NCBI GenBank assembly: GCA_963969595.1 | Contig: OZ018409.1 | Coordinates: 870,501 to 934,500, forward strand | Source: Neckera pumila | Lineage: Eukaryota; Streptophyta; Bryopsida; Hypnales; Neckeraceae | Direction: 5' to 3' | Length of the DNA: 64,000 nt | Shown here: piece after piece, positions 12,309 through 25,124 of the stretch | How the letters are laid out: each line of letters begins with the position of its first letter | Position numbering within the stretch: position 1 is the stretch's first letter | Program-made: the position numbers and the translations under genes | Notes under the pieces: model-generated | What the model saw: only the letters and a program-made list of their open reading frames with translations | Database searches by the model: none | Told to the model about the DNA's origin: nothing

Positions 12309-13740
12309 ATTTCATTTTGCCAAACCAGTGGTCCAATCATCTGATTGACACCAATTTATCTTCCAGCAATCAGGTCATGGGCCATACCAGAATTGTAAAA
12401 GAAAAAGCTACGAAGAGTTTGTAACCACCTTTAGAAACTTATTTGAACGCCATGCTTCCCAATCTACTAATTAAGTTTCAACATGGGGTCTTTAGTTTGC
12501 TGACTTCATCTAAACCTTTGTCATTAGGAACTAAGAAAAACTTGATGATAACAACGAATGAAACGGACACAAATTACCACATTCCGAAAGTACCAAGCCT
12601 ATGTCAAGAGGGCATCTAAATGCTAAGAGTCCATTGATCGAACTCCATATCAAAAGTGTTTTTTGGCTTGCAAGCTTTGAACTCTGAGCTACAAAAGTAC
12701 AAGCCTTGAAACCATTTTCAAGGGGTCAGCTCTTTAAAAGTGCTACTCTACTCCACATTGAGGCTGATTGGCTTGTAATTTGTGAACCCTAGTCTCCACC
12801 ATTACAATGGGGAGTCTTTGCATTCAATGAACCTACTTCCCTTTGCATTCTAGGATGCCACCCCCTTATTCCATTTATACCTTTCATATTCCTTGTTTGA
12901 TGATGAGAGCATGTGCTGTGAGTTTTTTTCCAAGGCCGTTTATGACCCCTTTCTCATGTTTTTTTAGCTTTTGCTTGAAAAAATTGCCACATGAATGAGG
13001 CTTCATAGGAAATTTTAGACTAATGTAGAGAGAGAGAGAAGGATAGAAGTCAAACAAATGGTATAGGTTTGTACTTTGGGCTTGGCCTTTGGAAGCTTCA
13101 CACTATGGTCGGCCAAAGGCTCCAATTCCTATACTTTATTGCCTATTTATTGCTCATTTCTTTGAACTCTCAACAAAGTTTGGCCACTTAGTCCTACGAC
13201 CTCTCGACTTGGACAGCCAGTGTGAAGAGGCCCCTAATAGTCAATTCTGGCAGTCTGATGTGAACTTCTATAATTGTGGAAACAAGCCTTCGATGGAATG
13301 GTTAGGTTTCTCCTATGGCTTGCTGCAACTTAACGGTGTTCATTAGGAGAGAGGAGTGGTAAAGCTCATGTTCATTTGCAATCATGTGTTTTGGTCATTG
13401 TTTACGTATTAGATAACCGACGAGCCGCAGTAGCGGTGAGTAGGTTATTGGACATAACCGGTTGTTCACTTTTCAATCACAACCTTTGATCTTCATGATC
13501 CAAGGGTGTAGGAAGCAAGTTGAAAGGAGAGAAGGTTATGAGTTACAACTTGTAATGGCAACGGTGATGGGTTGCCAATGGGACGGTGCCACGTGAGTGT
13601 TGAAAACTCAACAACCGGTTAGAGCTAGCTACTGTAGTTAAGATACTTTGGCGTCTCGCAGGTCTGGTGCAAGCTTGTCTCGAATCGTACGAGACATGAA
13701 GCGGAGCCAGGGTGGAACCTCTTGCGAAGAAGCAACGCAT
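12309..13740. other. No recognised gene
   Basis: Mixed-composition DNA with a small GA repeat near 13029-13042. The open frame 13089-13346 (85 codons) resembles nothing I know and lacks supporting splice or promoter signals. Confidence 0.4.
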
Positions 13741-13756
13741 GGTATGTTTGGATATC

Positions 13757-14272
13757 TTACACATCTTCAGGAATTCTTCTGCAACTTAGATCCACTCTAC
13801 TTAATTCTGCAGTAACATTATCCCATGGACTTGAATTGAATGGCATTGCCCAGTACTCGCAATACCGCATTGGAGCAGCCACCTGAAAAATCCAAAGCTC
13901 ATCGTCGCATCAGTACAAGCTTGCACCATTCTAAGTTTTTAAGGAGCAATTGCAAAATTTGGTGCAAATTAATGCTGCGGTAAAGAGACTGACTGGTGTG
14001 CGCAACGGAAACAGAGGTTGAATTCTTGTTACAGTCCACAAGTTAGCAAAGAAAATAGGAAGGCAGTGGTTTACCTTTGCCATCGCAATTGCAATTGCGA
14101 CCTTGGCAAGTGAACTTTATTGCCATGTAAATCTAACTGATGGGCAGCATTCAGAACGAGCTATCGAGTTTGCTCAATATCTTATCAAGACTGCAACAAA
14201 AAGACCACTGAAAATCAGCATAGAGAAAAAAAATATGTGGTCTAGCTTCAAACTAGCAGATCGGTTTTGCAA
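13757..14272. other. Possible exons of an unidentified gene or transcript
   Basis: Two readings compete. On the plus strand, frames around 13757-13885 ('LRSTLLNSAVTLSHG') and 14071-14272 ('SELYCHVNLTDGQHSERAIE') look like coding sequence, but the donor expected between them is missing. On the minus strand, a consensus donor follows position 14075 and an acceptor precedes 13881, giving an intron of about 190 bp, similar to those of the nearby TRAPPC5 gene. That reading yields only very short peptides. I can name no family; this could be a degraded gene or a non-coding spliced transcript. Confidence 0.25.
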
Positions 14273-16016
14273 ACGGCAGTGATCCCACTCAGCAGTTCCC
14301 ACCAAGAAATCTTTGCCAAAGACAGACTAACTAAAACGTTGCACATATTTGTTGGAACAAGCCGTTTCTGTCCCTCCGATTATCAAAATCAAATTTTAAT
14401 ACCTGCTGGGCAGGCCATCTCCAACTCTGTGTGGCCCTGGCATGCGTTGAAGCCATGGAAAAACAATCATAAATTATCTATTACAGTCTCATTTCTCTAT
14501 ATACAGTATGTCCTACGCTCAAACTATCCCAGAATCGAAGGAAATGGCGAGCACAATTGCGTGCGAAATTTGTGTAGCCTGATTCCTTTCAGGCCCATCT
14601 GATTATGACAGAGAGAGTGACCTAGTCTTCAGCGGAAGCATGAAGAACCATGGCAACTGCTGATCGGCAGACATAGTTCTAATATACGTTGTGGTTTTCA
14701 GTTTTCAGTCTCTACATCGTTTGGATTTGCGAAGTGCAGATTGTCTACAGTTGTGGAACCTAACTGTAGAGTGCCATTGACAATTGGACCATTATATGCT
14801 AAGTTGCAAATTATTTTTTATCAGACTTCCATGAGAATGATAGTGGGATCTAAAATGAACAAGCTCTTAACCCTTTAAGGACCGTGGTTGATTTTGGGGG
14901 TGGGCAATGCGTTTTGTGGTTGAAGCAAAACGATGCCATCAAAGAATCTGATTTGATTGTACCGATGGGTGTAGGATGAATGGTTTACTATATGGCGGTG
15001 AATTTTGTAGCAAATTACGGCACAATCCGGTTTATTATGATGCATCTATGTTTTTGAATGTTGTATTTCTAACCAAAAAACCGTCACTAATTTCAACCCT
15101 AAGCCCACATGGAGGCTCAGATTAGCCAAATTTTTGTTCCTGTGGGTGCAGTTGGGAATTCCCCACATCCATCTCCTTTGGCCCGTCTCCCAATTCACAA
15201 ATAATCTGACCTTAAAAATGAGAATGTGGCAATTTCGACCCAGAACTGGTCGACCGGTCCTTGAAGGGTTAAGTTACACTGGTTTCCAAAAAGTCGGAAT
15301 TATCTCTCTATTTCTATTATTTTTTATCACCATATCCCACATTGCCACCATTGCTTTGTGCACAAGGGGAATGCAGTTGCACGTGTGCAGTGCAAAAGGT
15401 GCCCCTACTTTGGGCAATGAGTAGACCTTGTCATTCCAAGTTCCAAGGCCAATCACAACCCTGGCACACCTACACGCACATGCCGCAACATGCATGAGAT
15501 ATAAAAGCTCCTCATCAGTGTTCAAAACTCCACTATCTTCCAGCTCTCAAACATCCTAATACAATTATACTTCAGAATGGCGAGTTTAGCAGTGAAGAGC
15601 ATACTACTCGATGTCTGCAATTTGTGGAGGCAATATTCACTCCAGGTGTCATGATAACAAATGAAGCTAGGGGGTGGAAGTGTCTAAGTTAGCATGCCTC
15701 CTGAACCTGAAGTAGTCATCACACTTCCCTTCCAACAAAGCTACCATGTACTGGGTAACCAGCTTGAACAGTCTAACCTTACTCTCTTTTCACGATCAAG
15801 AGAAACAATTGAACTCTAGTCCCAGTTCACATAAATGCCCCAAACAACTCAAAAGCTACGAGCTATGTACTCTTTCTAAGTGGAAGCTCCTTCAGTCAGT
15901 CCGTGAATTCCAACCCCCTTCATTTAAGTATTCACAGTTGAGGCTAACTGACTTGAAGCTTGATTGAAGTTGCCAATGAGCCAAGGGCTAGAATGAGCAA
16001 TTCCTTTACTTGTCGA
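14273..16016. other. Downstream region of TRAPPC5, no further gene recognised
   Basis: The part adjoining 16016 should hold the 3' untranslated region of the minus-strand TRAPPC5 gene. No clear polyadenylation signal stands out. Open frames at 14267-14602, 15134-15424 (plus) and 15274-15525 (minus) overlap one another and have no family resemblance. Confidence 0.4.
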
Positions 16017-18347
16017 TCAAGCGCCAAGACGAGCATCTCGCTGCACAACCTGCAAAATTGATCCCACAATTGAAGTCACATAAGAGGAAACCAAGAGTAA
16101 ATGCAACTCACCATCAAACCGACAATAACAAGAGGCTTTGACTAGAGAAATACTGACTAATACCGCCAGTAGTCTGCTCATCCAACAACATAACAAAAAC
16201 TGGAAATACTAAGGTAGGTATCAGTTGAACCGATAGAAAGTCTTACCTCTTCAGCAAACTTAATCAATATGGTTGTGCGGGGCCGTGCTTGGCCCTCGAC
16301 AGCAACAAAATGAGCTGTAACTCTTGCAGGAAAACCAGCTCCATCCAACACTCCCTGCACAGGACATACACAGGTTCTCAGTATCTACACTAGAGAGATG
16401 CTCATCACGGCCGGATATTGAACTTGACACGCAAGCACAGAACTTGTAAATATTTTCCTTCTATTCAAGGGAGATCCTGAGATTACAGTACAGGATGCAT
16501 ACAAAGGCATATTCCAAAGGGTGATGGCACGAATTGGAGATGTTAATACCTTGACAATACCAGCCACGAAGGTGCCACAATTGAACCCCCCCATACCCTG
16601 TGGAACTGAAACAAACCTGATTCAACATGACAAGAAGCAGGGTTACTCATTGTGGGACTATTCAAAACTGCAAATAATTTCTCCATAAATTCTGAAGGTT
16701 CTCGAAATGGCGTGCCTATCACCTTCCACATACAACTATACGTTGAGCTAACGGTAACTCAAGTCATGGTAATTATACGTCATGCAGAAAAATTTTAAAC
16801 GAAAGAAGTGCGAAATGCCCGGATCATGAAACAAATTGATTCTCAATTCAATAATTGGACCCACATGCTAGACTCTCAATGGAAGGACGTACCTGTTGAC
16901 GAGAAGCTCCTTCTCGCTGATCATGTACTCATCTTCGTGCTCCGTGCCTTTTTCTAAGGAGTCGGCGACCTGAATGTCAGGATCAATCAACCTTAGTAAA
17001 GAAAAAAGATTGACTGTGCCAATATCCAACTTCATCTTCATCCCTGGTGCCTTACTGTAACAGAAAGAACTGACCAGGCAGGGAAATAGAAGCGCAAAAC
17101 CACAGGAGGTTGCCAATTGGAGTATCTCCAAGGGCTCTCATAGCCACATAGCTACATTGCAATGCTCCTGTACTATTATGGGACACTAATTGACATAAAT
17201 ACTGCGATAATCTAACGTTTGTGAGAATCACAGTACGCTAGGTCCACCAAAATTGAGAAACCTAAACTGAAACGGCAACCAAATCATGAGGAGCATGTTG
17301 AACACCTTCCCAAAGAGAGACTTCCAAACCGTGCTGTGGACGAATGAAAGGATGCCAAGAACTCTTGTCTCTCTCCTGTTAGCCTGCAATCACAGTTCAT
17401 TTTTGCAGTCAGACATCCAGATCAAAATATGCTCACCCTAAAACACCCTGAATCTAGTAGCTAGGCAATATGTAGAAAACTCAATAAACTATGATTTGAT
17501 CTCAACAATGAGAAATGGAAGTTGGCGATCACCAATTCAACAACGTTCAGTACCTCATTACAGCACATTCTGTCAAGTTAAAATTGCACTTTATCCGAGT
17601 TATCACGACCTAGGCTCATCTAGCAGGTTGACTGAAAAGCTGTGCCCCAAGTGAAATCAGCTTAACTCCAAGTAATACCTTCTCTCTATGGCATAGCAAT
17701 TCAAGCATCCGAATGCCAACTGCATATCCAGCCTCTTCCAACCTAGTTCTCACAAGAGCAAAAGAATATATTGTCAAAACTTATGGTCGGAAAAAAATTA
17801 AAAAAATCCTGCGCGCACTGTCATCATCTTGGGATGAAACCGAATGCCAATTTACAAACCACACGATGCTGATCAAATATGCTAACCCTAAAAATTTTAC
17901 CAAGCGCGGAGAATCCTCACCTGTGTTCCAAATCGGCGATATTCTCCACCTTTCCTTGGTTGTACTGCACCAGCTCCGAAAACAAAAATGCAAACGCACT
18001 GAGACTCACCTGCACAAAAGACCATACCAAATTGTGACCTAACGAAAATTCCTTTCTGTAACAATAAGTGCACACCCAGAAAATGGCTTGAAATTCGTAT
18101 AAGTGGCATTCCAGACTCCGCACCAGAGACTAAAATTTAAGTTAGGGTAACCGGCACTACAGAAGGACAATCACAAACAGCGCAAAACAGTCCATTCTTC
18201 TCGATCCATGGAAAGTAAACATGAGAACGTGATTTCCACCATGTTTAAGATTCTGCTTCGCATGAGCTGCTTTACCTCGGCTTTGCCCTTCCCGAGCGGC
18301 CTGTCCACAACGTTAAGATTCTGCTTCGCCCTGCCGACCCCTATCAT
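16017..18347 (-). CDS. TRAPPC5: TRAPP complex subunit 5 (Trs31 homologue)
   Basis: Eight exons on the minus strand: 18347-18276, 18009-17921, 17742-17679, 17383-17306, 16969-16893, 16616-16550, 16354-16247 and 16049-16017. All introns are GT-AG and the frame joins perfectly to 195 residues, the length I recall for the Arabidopsis protein. The product is a core subunit of TRAPP, the Rab1-type guanine-nucleotide exchange and vesicle-tethering complex at the ER-Golgi and Golgi. It has a Bet3-like alpha/beta fold. Conserved segments seen: 'SAFAFLFSELVQYNQ', 'GILSFVHSTVWKSLFGK', 'GTEHEDEYMISEKELLVN', 'GAGFPARVTAHFV', 'TTILIKFAEE' and the 'RDARLG' tail. The start is the ATG at 18347 ('MIGVGR'). A second in-frame ATG ten codons upstream is less likely, because family members begin at this motif. 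Introns are 196-336 bp. No lesions: an intact single-copy housekeeping gene. Confidence 0.96.
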
Positions 18348-19554
18348 CGCTTCCCAGCTTCTTCCAACCCCTGTCAACTTAGAAATTGAACCACAAATCG
18401 AACCACAAATCGATGAACCCTAATCGATTCCTCGAACAAGCAGTCGATCACAGGCTCCACCTGCTCGGGAAAGAGAGTGCTCGATCGGCGCCGAAGTCCT
18501 CTCATTTTGGGACTCTCAAATGAGACCTGGGTTTTAGGGAATGAGATGCGTGTTGAAATTCTGAAGTCCTGATAGAGCCTCTACTTTTGTAGACCTCGGG
18601 AGCAGACCTGGATGAAGGTGAGAGATCCTTAAATCGACCGGGTTCTAAATGCGTCTCCTATCTAGGAGTCATTGACATGCTCCTTGAAATATCTATTACT
18701 GTCATTGATGACGTAGGTAGGATTAAATGGGTGATTTATGAACCTCCTATCTTATAAAGGGAAGAAATAAGGTAATTGCACCAAAAAGCAAGACTTTTCT
18801 TTGCTCCCACTATCTTAGAGGTCAAATGACCAAAAAAAAGTTGATGAGATTATTCACAAATTCAAAAAAAATTCAACGCACGCAGTTTTATAATTTCTGA
18901 TGCTCTTGTAATATTTTACAAATTTTCAAAGTTGAGAACATGGGATTTTCTATACTTAACACTAAATTCACCTTTAACTTCTAAATGGCCAAGGGGATCT
19001 TCCCTCCAAAATCACCTCCAAATTGTCATTTCTGAATTGAAAATATAATGTTTTTTATAGATTCATTTTTTGAGAAATCTATCCATAGGATATTGTTTAC
19101 TACCATCAAATTAGCTATCCCCCCCTCCGATTTTCAAAGACTTTGATGACAAAGATTTTGAGATATCTTTAATAAAAGTTCAATTTTTGACAGTACAACA
19201 ATTTTTTCCTTGGGTAGAATGGTTTTGGGGCCCATACCTTGAATTCTCACAGACAAAAAGTTTTTCATTTTTAAACAAATGCAACTATAAATAGTAAAGA
19301 TCATGCATGTTAATTTTCACAAAGATTGAAGCAATGGAAGATTGTTTTAAAAGCCTTACAATGAAGAGAAGTATATTGGAAAAACAAAAATTTCACTTGA
19401 CTATACCCATTTACTATATGCTCCAACCAATCAGCCCCTTGCTTACTTGCACATCAATAGAATTTTTCCTTGGAATGGCCTTTGATTGGCTTGTTTTTCT
19501 CCCAAGACAACCTGTAGTGAACATTTCTTAGAGTGTTTGACTTTGAAAAATCAC
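18348..19554. other. TRAPPC5 upstream region, then AT-rich DNA
   Basis: The first 150-250 bp are GC-richer and should contain the TRAPPC5 promoter and 5' leader; no TATA box is evident. From about 18700 on the DNA is AT-rich. I recognise nothing in it. Confidence 0.4.
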
Positions 19555-20481
19555 TTAACCCCTAAAACCTCGTTGTTCCTTTGGGGGATAAATGCGTTTT
19601 TGGGCAAGTACCTACGGGCTGAAATTTTCTCCTTCTTTTTTGAAACTTTTTTGGAGACAGAAAAGCTGATTATCTTTGTGGGAATATAATTTTTTTCACA
19701 ATCGGTGCCTGGAAATAAAAGTTATGATCAAATAAGCTCAAAACAGGGGACGGCAGGCAGTAAAAAAAATTTGCACTTTTCTTTTTTTTTCTTAGTATTT
19801 TTTTTCTCATAGATTATATTTTTGTCTATCATAAAAGCTTATATTCATTTCATTTGGATTTGTTATGAGAAAGTTATGGACATTCTTGTTTTTTGGGCAA
19901 TTAGAGCATCTTTTTTAAAAAAATAACTTGTAGGACTCATTTCTGAATGCAATTTTTCAAATTTTTCAATATTTTTTTTTATCATGGTTTAGTTTACTTG
20001 CTAGATTAATCTCACCATTGGGATTAGTGCATTTTAATTCCATCTAAAATATATGAATATTTTAGATTTTCCTTCTATCTTGTATCTACTTCTACTTAAC
20101 AATTTTTTTAATAATGGAATTTAAGTTTTTTTGAATTCTTTTTTTTTGGTAGATTCTCAACTCAATTCTCCACTATAAACATTTAAAGCTCAAAACTCTT
20201 TAGTGCAAAAGTTTTAAGTTAAAAATGTTCAAAGTCAAAAAATCCAGTCTCACAATGTGGTGAAAAAGTTGATTTTTTCACTTTGAACGTAGATATCTTG
20301 CAATTTGTGCGGTAAAAAATTTTGAAATTTTTTCCGCACATTTTTTATACTAATTAGGTGCAATATCCTACGGTTAGATGTGCAAAAAAAACATTTTTAA
20401 TTTTTTTTCACTCTTTGCTAAAAAAATGGCAGTTTGGGGTGTTTTTTGGCAAAAAAAAGGCCTTGGGCCTTTAGGGGTTAA
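19555..20481. mobile_element. TTAA-type non-autonomous transposon, copy 1 (subfamily alpha)
   Basis: It is bounded by TTAA-CCCCTAAA at left and CTTTAGGGG-TTAA at right, 927 bp including both TTAA. Coding capacity is absent. TTAA duplication with C-rich inverted ends fits piggyBac-like or Kolobok-like elements. Related copies lie at 23.05-23.94, 29.7, 32.49, 32.86, 37.13, 42.02 and 45.02 kb. Confidence 0.8.
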
Positions 20482-21877
20482 TATAGAATTTTGTTCAATC
20501 AAAAGTTTTTTTGGTCTATAGAAAGATACTATAATGAAATATACATCTCTAATTTCTAAGGTTCATAGGTTTGTACAAATACAACACTGAAGTTGTGAAT
20601 TCATACTTACATACCATAATTGTACATATTACGTGTATTTTTATGCACTGAATCAAAGCGTAAACAATGCTTATCAATAACGTATGATTGTTGTACTGAT
20701 ATCAGTACAGTTTAGATGCATTTTGGATACCGCATTTGTATAATTAAAGTACATAAATTGTACACTTTCAATAAAGATTTTAACAACACTAATTCAATGC
20801 GTAAAAATATACGTAATATGTATGATTTTAGTACGCAGACATGAATTCACGACTTCAATACGATATCTATTGAAAAATTGTCTTCCCTCAAGTTTGAGAT
20901 GTATGTAAAATATATGAAATTAAAAATTAAAAATTAAAATCCGAGCAACCCTCCAAGTTGGGCATTGAATAGAAATGGTTGATTGGATATTATTTTAGGA
21001 ATTAGTGGACATCCTCGAAGCACAAATGCATCAACTTTCATTGGTTGCTTCAAGAAACTCCTCACCTCTTTGTGGTTGCTTTGAAAATAATTTTTTGTGT
21101 TATTTTTGAAAAAAAAATACAACAGTTGATTCAAGAATCTAATAATTTCTAATTTGCTACCTATTGCCAAAGTTTCATTCTTCCAAGGTTAAAACTTGGA
21201 TCTTCCTTAGATTTTTTTTGTAGATTTTTTCTTATATCTCTATAAATATATAAACATACTCGAGATGTGCTATAATATATGATTTCTTTAATTTGCATTA
21301 AATAAAAAAATGTTCAACATATTTTCTAAAAAATTTCAATTAAGTCAAACATGTAAAAAAGCTTGTAGACTCTTTGTCAAATTAATCACATGTCTTTGGA
21401 ATTCCACCTAGAAAATAATTTATGTTTTAATCTGCACAACATGAAATGTTCAAATTTCAAACAACAAATTAACACAAAGATGTTCCAAACACATAGAATC
21501 TTTGTTTTTTCATCCATCTAAATATTTGTGGATTTTTGTATTGGTTCTCTTATATTTGTATGCAATTCGTTTGATCAACTTCCTTTGCAAGTCTTCTATA
21601 GTTCAAGGGTGCAATATAAAAGTGTGTATATAGATATGAAAAATGCTTTAACATGGCATATGGAGTGTTTTTTCTGTAAAAAATATGACAGGCATTGACA
21701 TGATCTAGCTATAAAATGATTGATTTACAGTCCACGAGCATTATGTGATAGCTTTGCGTGCTGAGATAGTTTTGTTCACAACAACAATAGAATTATTTGT
21801 TGAAGGCACAAACCTACATTTTAGGATTATCCTATGCCTTAATTTTGAGTTTTGTATCATTGTATGCAATGTCTAGT
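20482..21877. other. AT-rich region, nothing recognised
   Basis: Only short open frames in AT-rich DNA; none has family resemblance or supporting signals. Confidence 0.4.
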
Positions 21878-22095
21878 CACTAGAAGAAAACTGTGTTAAA
21901 TTCCCTGAAAACGCGTCATCTTGTTTTCGTTGAGTTCTCGTTTCAAAATGCAGGAAAAACACAGTCAAAAAGCAAAAAACGCAGGAAAACGCAGAAAACT
22001 GCGTTTTTTGGCTTTTCCACTTTGTTTTGAAACAGGAACTCAACAAAAACAAGGTGACACATTTTTAGGGAATGTAACACTGTTTTCTTCTAGTG
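21878..22095. mobile_element. CACTA-type foldback MITE, copy 1
   Basis: The terminal inverted repeats begin CACTAGAAGAAAAC and end GTTTTCTTCTAGTG, extending as an imperfect hairpin of about 100 bp per arm. A perfect 3-bp duplication AGT lies at 21875-21877 and 22096-22098. CACTA (En/Spm) elements characteristically start with CACTA and duplicate 3 bp, so the assignment is good. Confidence 0.88.
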
Positions 22096-23049
22096 AGTGC
22101 AAATCCAGTAGACCTCTATTTCCCTAGTTTAGAGTTAGCATAAGCTTTTAGATTTTTTATTGCCGCTCAAGGTGAAGTTATATGCATTGGAGGAGGCATC
22201 ATCCCCTTGCAAGGATATCGGCAAGTTGGTGTGTTAGCTAGAGGGGTCTTAGTTACTACGATTTTAATTAGAGAGCGGCTTGAAGATACAAAATGCTTTG
22301 AGTGGAAAATTGGTTTCTGGAAATGAGAAGAGCAGTGCAAAGTCAAGAGTAAAATGAAAATTGTGGCACATTCCAATTGGCTCACACTGCAAACATGCAT
22401 AGATTCTAGCACAAAAAATATATTGGTTTGTGTTTTGGCTTTCTCCCCCAAATGTGACAACAACATGAAGAATTGCAAAGTATTTGGAAACCACAGATGA
22501 GTATTTTTGTTTGCAAGAGTGCGGGATTTATTTCTATGAACCCGAACAGTTGTTTTAATTTGCAAAATTTTATTTGATGTATTAATATATAGAAATGGTT
22601 TGTTGTTGTTGCTAGACATGCATGTGTAAAACGTACAAAGTTGTGATTGCACATGTTTTTTTTATTTTGAGAAGGTTGCTTTGTAGTTTTACTAAAATGG
22701 TTGTATTTTTATTTTGTGCCGAAAGCTTTTTGAATGGCTCATTTTCATTGTAAATGCTTATGGAAGATTTTGCAATATTGCTTCATGTTTTGTCAATGTG
22801 ACTGGCAGGTCTTTGTAATTGCATTATGGCTATGTTGCATGCAGGCAGGACCTAATGCAAACGACGGTTTTTATAATCTGCTTTTTAATATGGCATTCAA
22901 CATATTGTGAAAAATTTAAACAAACAATAGCCCCACATATAATACTTGGTATTAGAAAATTAGATAACAATAGGGTATCCTAAAATCAAGAAAGGAAAAT
23001 AATACCCTGCTATAAAATATTGTTTGTGTGTAGATATATGTCACAGTCA
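22096..23049. other. No recognised gene
   Basis: A minus-strand frame at 22167-22652 (161 codons) overlaps two other open frames, has no recognisable domain and is probably chance. Confidence 0.4.
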
Positions 23050-23940
23050 AATAATCTAGTGAAGGCTATACTCAAAAACTCACTTTTTATTTTTATTTTA
23101 ACATCTTAATGGAGGATCTTCCACCTAACTAGTATGAGAATGTGTGGCAAAAATTTCAGAATTTTTGACCATATAGATTGTATGATATCTGCATTTAAAG
23201 TGAAAAAAACAAGTTTTTCAACACATTGCAATATTAGACTATTTGACTTTGAACCTTCCTAATTAAAATTTTTTGCATTATAGAGTTTTGAGCCTTAAAT
23301 CTTTGTGGTGGAAATTGAGTTGAGAGTCTAGGAAAAAAAATTCAAAAAAACTTAATTTTCATTCTTTGAAAAATTATTAAATAGAAGTAGTTTCAAGATA
23401 GAGGGAAATTCAAATTATTAATATCTTTAAGATAGAATTAAAATGCACTAAGTCCAATGGTGAGATTGTTTTAGAAATCAAACTAAACCATATAGAGTTT
23501 ATTTTTCTAAAAATTGTAAAAATTGCATTCATAAATGAATCCTATAAGTTATTTTTTCAAAAAAATGTTCAAATTGCTTTATAAATAAGATTGTCCATAA
23601 CTTTCTCATAATAAATCCATAACTTTCTCCCTTGTTTGAGCTTATACTATTAGAGAATGGGGTGTTTTTTGTGGATTTTAAAGTATAGTCTAAGACATAA
23701 GATTTTAAGTAATGATCTTTTAAGGCAATTTCAGCAAAATTTAACTAGAAATACATGTGATTCTAGTCAAATTTTGCTTAAAATTGCCTTAGAGGTCATT
23801 ACTTAAAATCTTATGTCTAGGATTATACTTAAAACTCACTGAAAACACTACATTCTCTTATAGTGTTATTTGGACAACTTTTGTTTCTAGGCATTGAGTG
23901 CTTGGAAAAAAAATATAATCACAAAATTATATTTTTTGAA
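23050..23940 (-). mobile_element. TTAA-type transposon relic, inverted (subfamily alpha)
   Basis: About 650 bp, once the inner CACTA element is discounted, match the reverse complement of the element at 19555-20481 (for example the 'CCATAACTTTCTC' and 'CCAATGGTGAGATTG' phrases). Both termini are worn away. It is interrupted at 23645-23865 by a CACTA-type MITE, so it is the older of the two. Confidence 0.7.
23645..23865. mobile_element. CACTA-type foldback MITE, copy 2
   Basis: The right end read inward is CACTATAAGAGAATG; the left end is TACTATTAGAGAATG. Arms of about 104 bp fold on each other. A perfect TTA duplication lies at 23642-23644 and 23866-23868. The element at 19555 preserves the uninterrupted site (GAGCTTATTTG, read in reverse complement), which confirms both insertion and 3-bp duplication. 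Confidence 0.85.
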
Positions 23941-24949
23941 GACATATATTCTATTGTAGAGTGCAACATACTCTTAGTATATGTTATTGAATACACACAT
24001 AGTTTAGGTGTATCAACAAAAAACCTTAATGCAATTTCCATAGTTAATTCCTAAAAAGACCATAACATATTTGTTTCTAATTAGTGCTTTTAGATGACAT
24101 TAATTTTTTGCATATATAGAAATCCAAATATTTTATAGATTGTCAAATTCAAATTCCTAAATGCGTAGGTGCATTCTTCTTTTTGATAGTTCCTTGAATT
24201 TTATTCATCAAATACTTTTCCTTTACATCCTTCTATTGGATTATATTAACCCCTAAATGTATCCTAGAAAAAGGTGGATCACGTAAATCTTGGGCTTATA
24301 ATGCAAAATAAATTATGGCTTGTGAAGAATCTAAGTAGATATAGAATCTTCATTTTAGTAAATTCTCTTCTTCTTTCCATCCATCCATAAATTCATTCAA
24401 AATCACACACAACAATCATAAGCATCCAGTGATCACGCTAGTCACATTGTTGCAAAATAGATGAAAATTATTTTCTTAACATACTTGGATGAACTTCATA
24501 TATTTCATGTAGTTCCTATGATAAGCTTGAAAACCTCATAAACCACGGATAGGAATCATCCCGTTGATTTGCAAAGTAGGTTCTGTGCTGCAATGAAGTT
24601 GAAATGCCCAATTATGCGGGTAAAGCCAGCATTATGCATTTTTCATCCAAATTGCTCATCCTTGCCCACGATTTCATCCAAATTGTCTAAAATTTTCATT
24701 TTTGCCCATAGATTACCTTAGACAATTGCCGCTCATCGTCGAGAATTGTGGTAAACAAACGACCTCCTCTTCAAGCTCCACCTTCCTCATCAACCCTTTA
24801 TTTACCCCAATCCCCTCCTTTTCGGGCATTGCCCTATACATAATCCACCCTCTCTTTTATGCGTTACCAAGTCCCGCCGTGCCCTAACTTAAGTTACACA
24901 GGTCCTTTAATTTTGCGGACCTGGGATTGACTAAAGACAAGCTCCTTTC
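23941..24949. other. Region upstream of the PPR gene
   Basis: AT-rich until about 24700, then rising GC toward the PPR gene. A lone TTAACCCCTAAA end sits at 24246 without a partner. No gene seen. Confidence 0.4.
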
Positions 24950-25105
24950 ATGCCACGTGGGCCCCCTGAGGTCCTGATAGGTCTATCCGCGAAAGGCGGT
25001 TGTAACCTGGGGTTTTCGGGTGGCTTTTCTGCTCTAATTCGGTTCGCGTGTTGTGCACACTGTGTTGGGAGCTCTTTTGCAGATTTCGCAACGGGGCTTC
25101 CGCCA
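24950..25105 (+). promoter_or_regulatory. Possible upstream ORF of the PPR gene
   Basis: An ATG at 24950 opens 51 codons ending at TAG 25103-25105, 19 bp before the main ATG. If transcription starts upstream of 24950, it could reduce translation of the main frame. If transcription starts downstream of the G-box, it is irrelevant. Confidence 0.3.
24953..24960 (+). promoter_or_regulatory. G-box (CCACGTGG)
   Basis: A perfect G-box palindrome 165 bp before the PPR start codon. Such boxes bind bZIP and bHLH factors, including light-response factors, which suits a gene for a plastid protein. Its use here is inference. Confidence 0.45.
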
Positions 25106-25124
25106 TAGCTGACCTCGACGGAGC

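Noticed and set aside
22167..22652. Minus-strand frame of 161 codons
   Set aside because: No domain; two other frames are open over the same bases.
24246..24258. End of another TTAA-type element
   Set aside because: The TTAACCCCTAAA motif stands alone; the following sequence does not match the family and no partner end was found.
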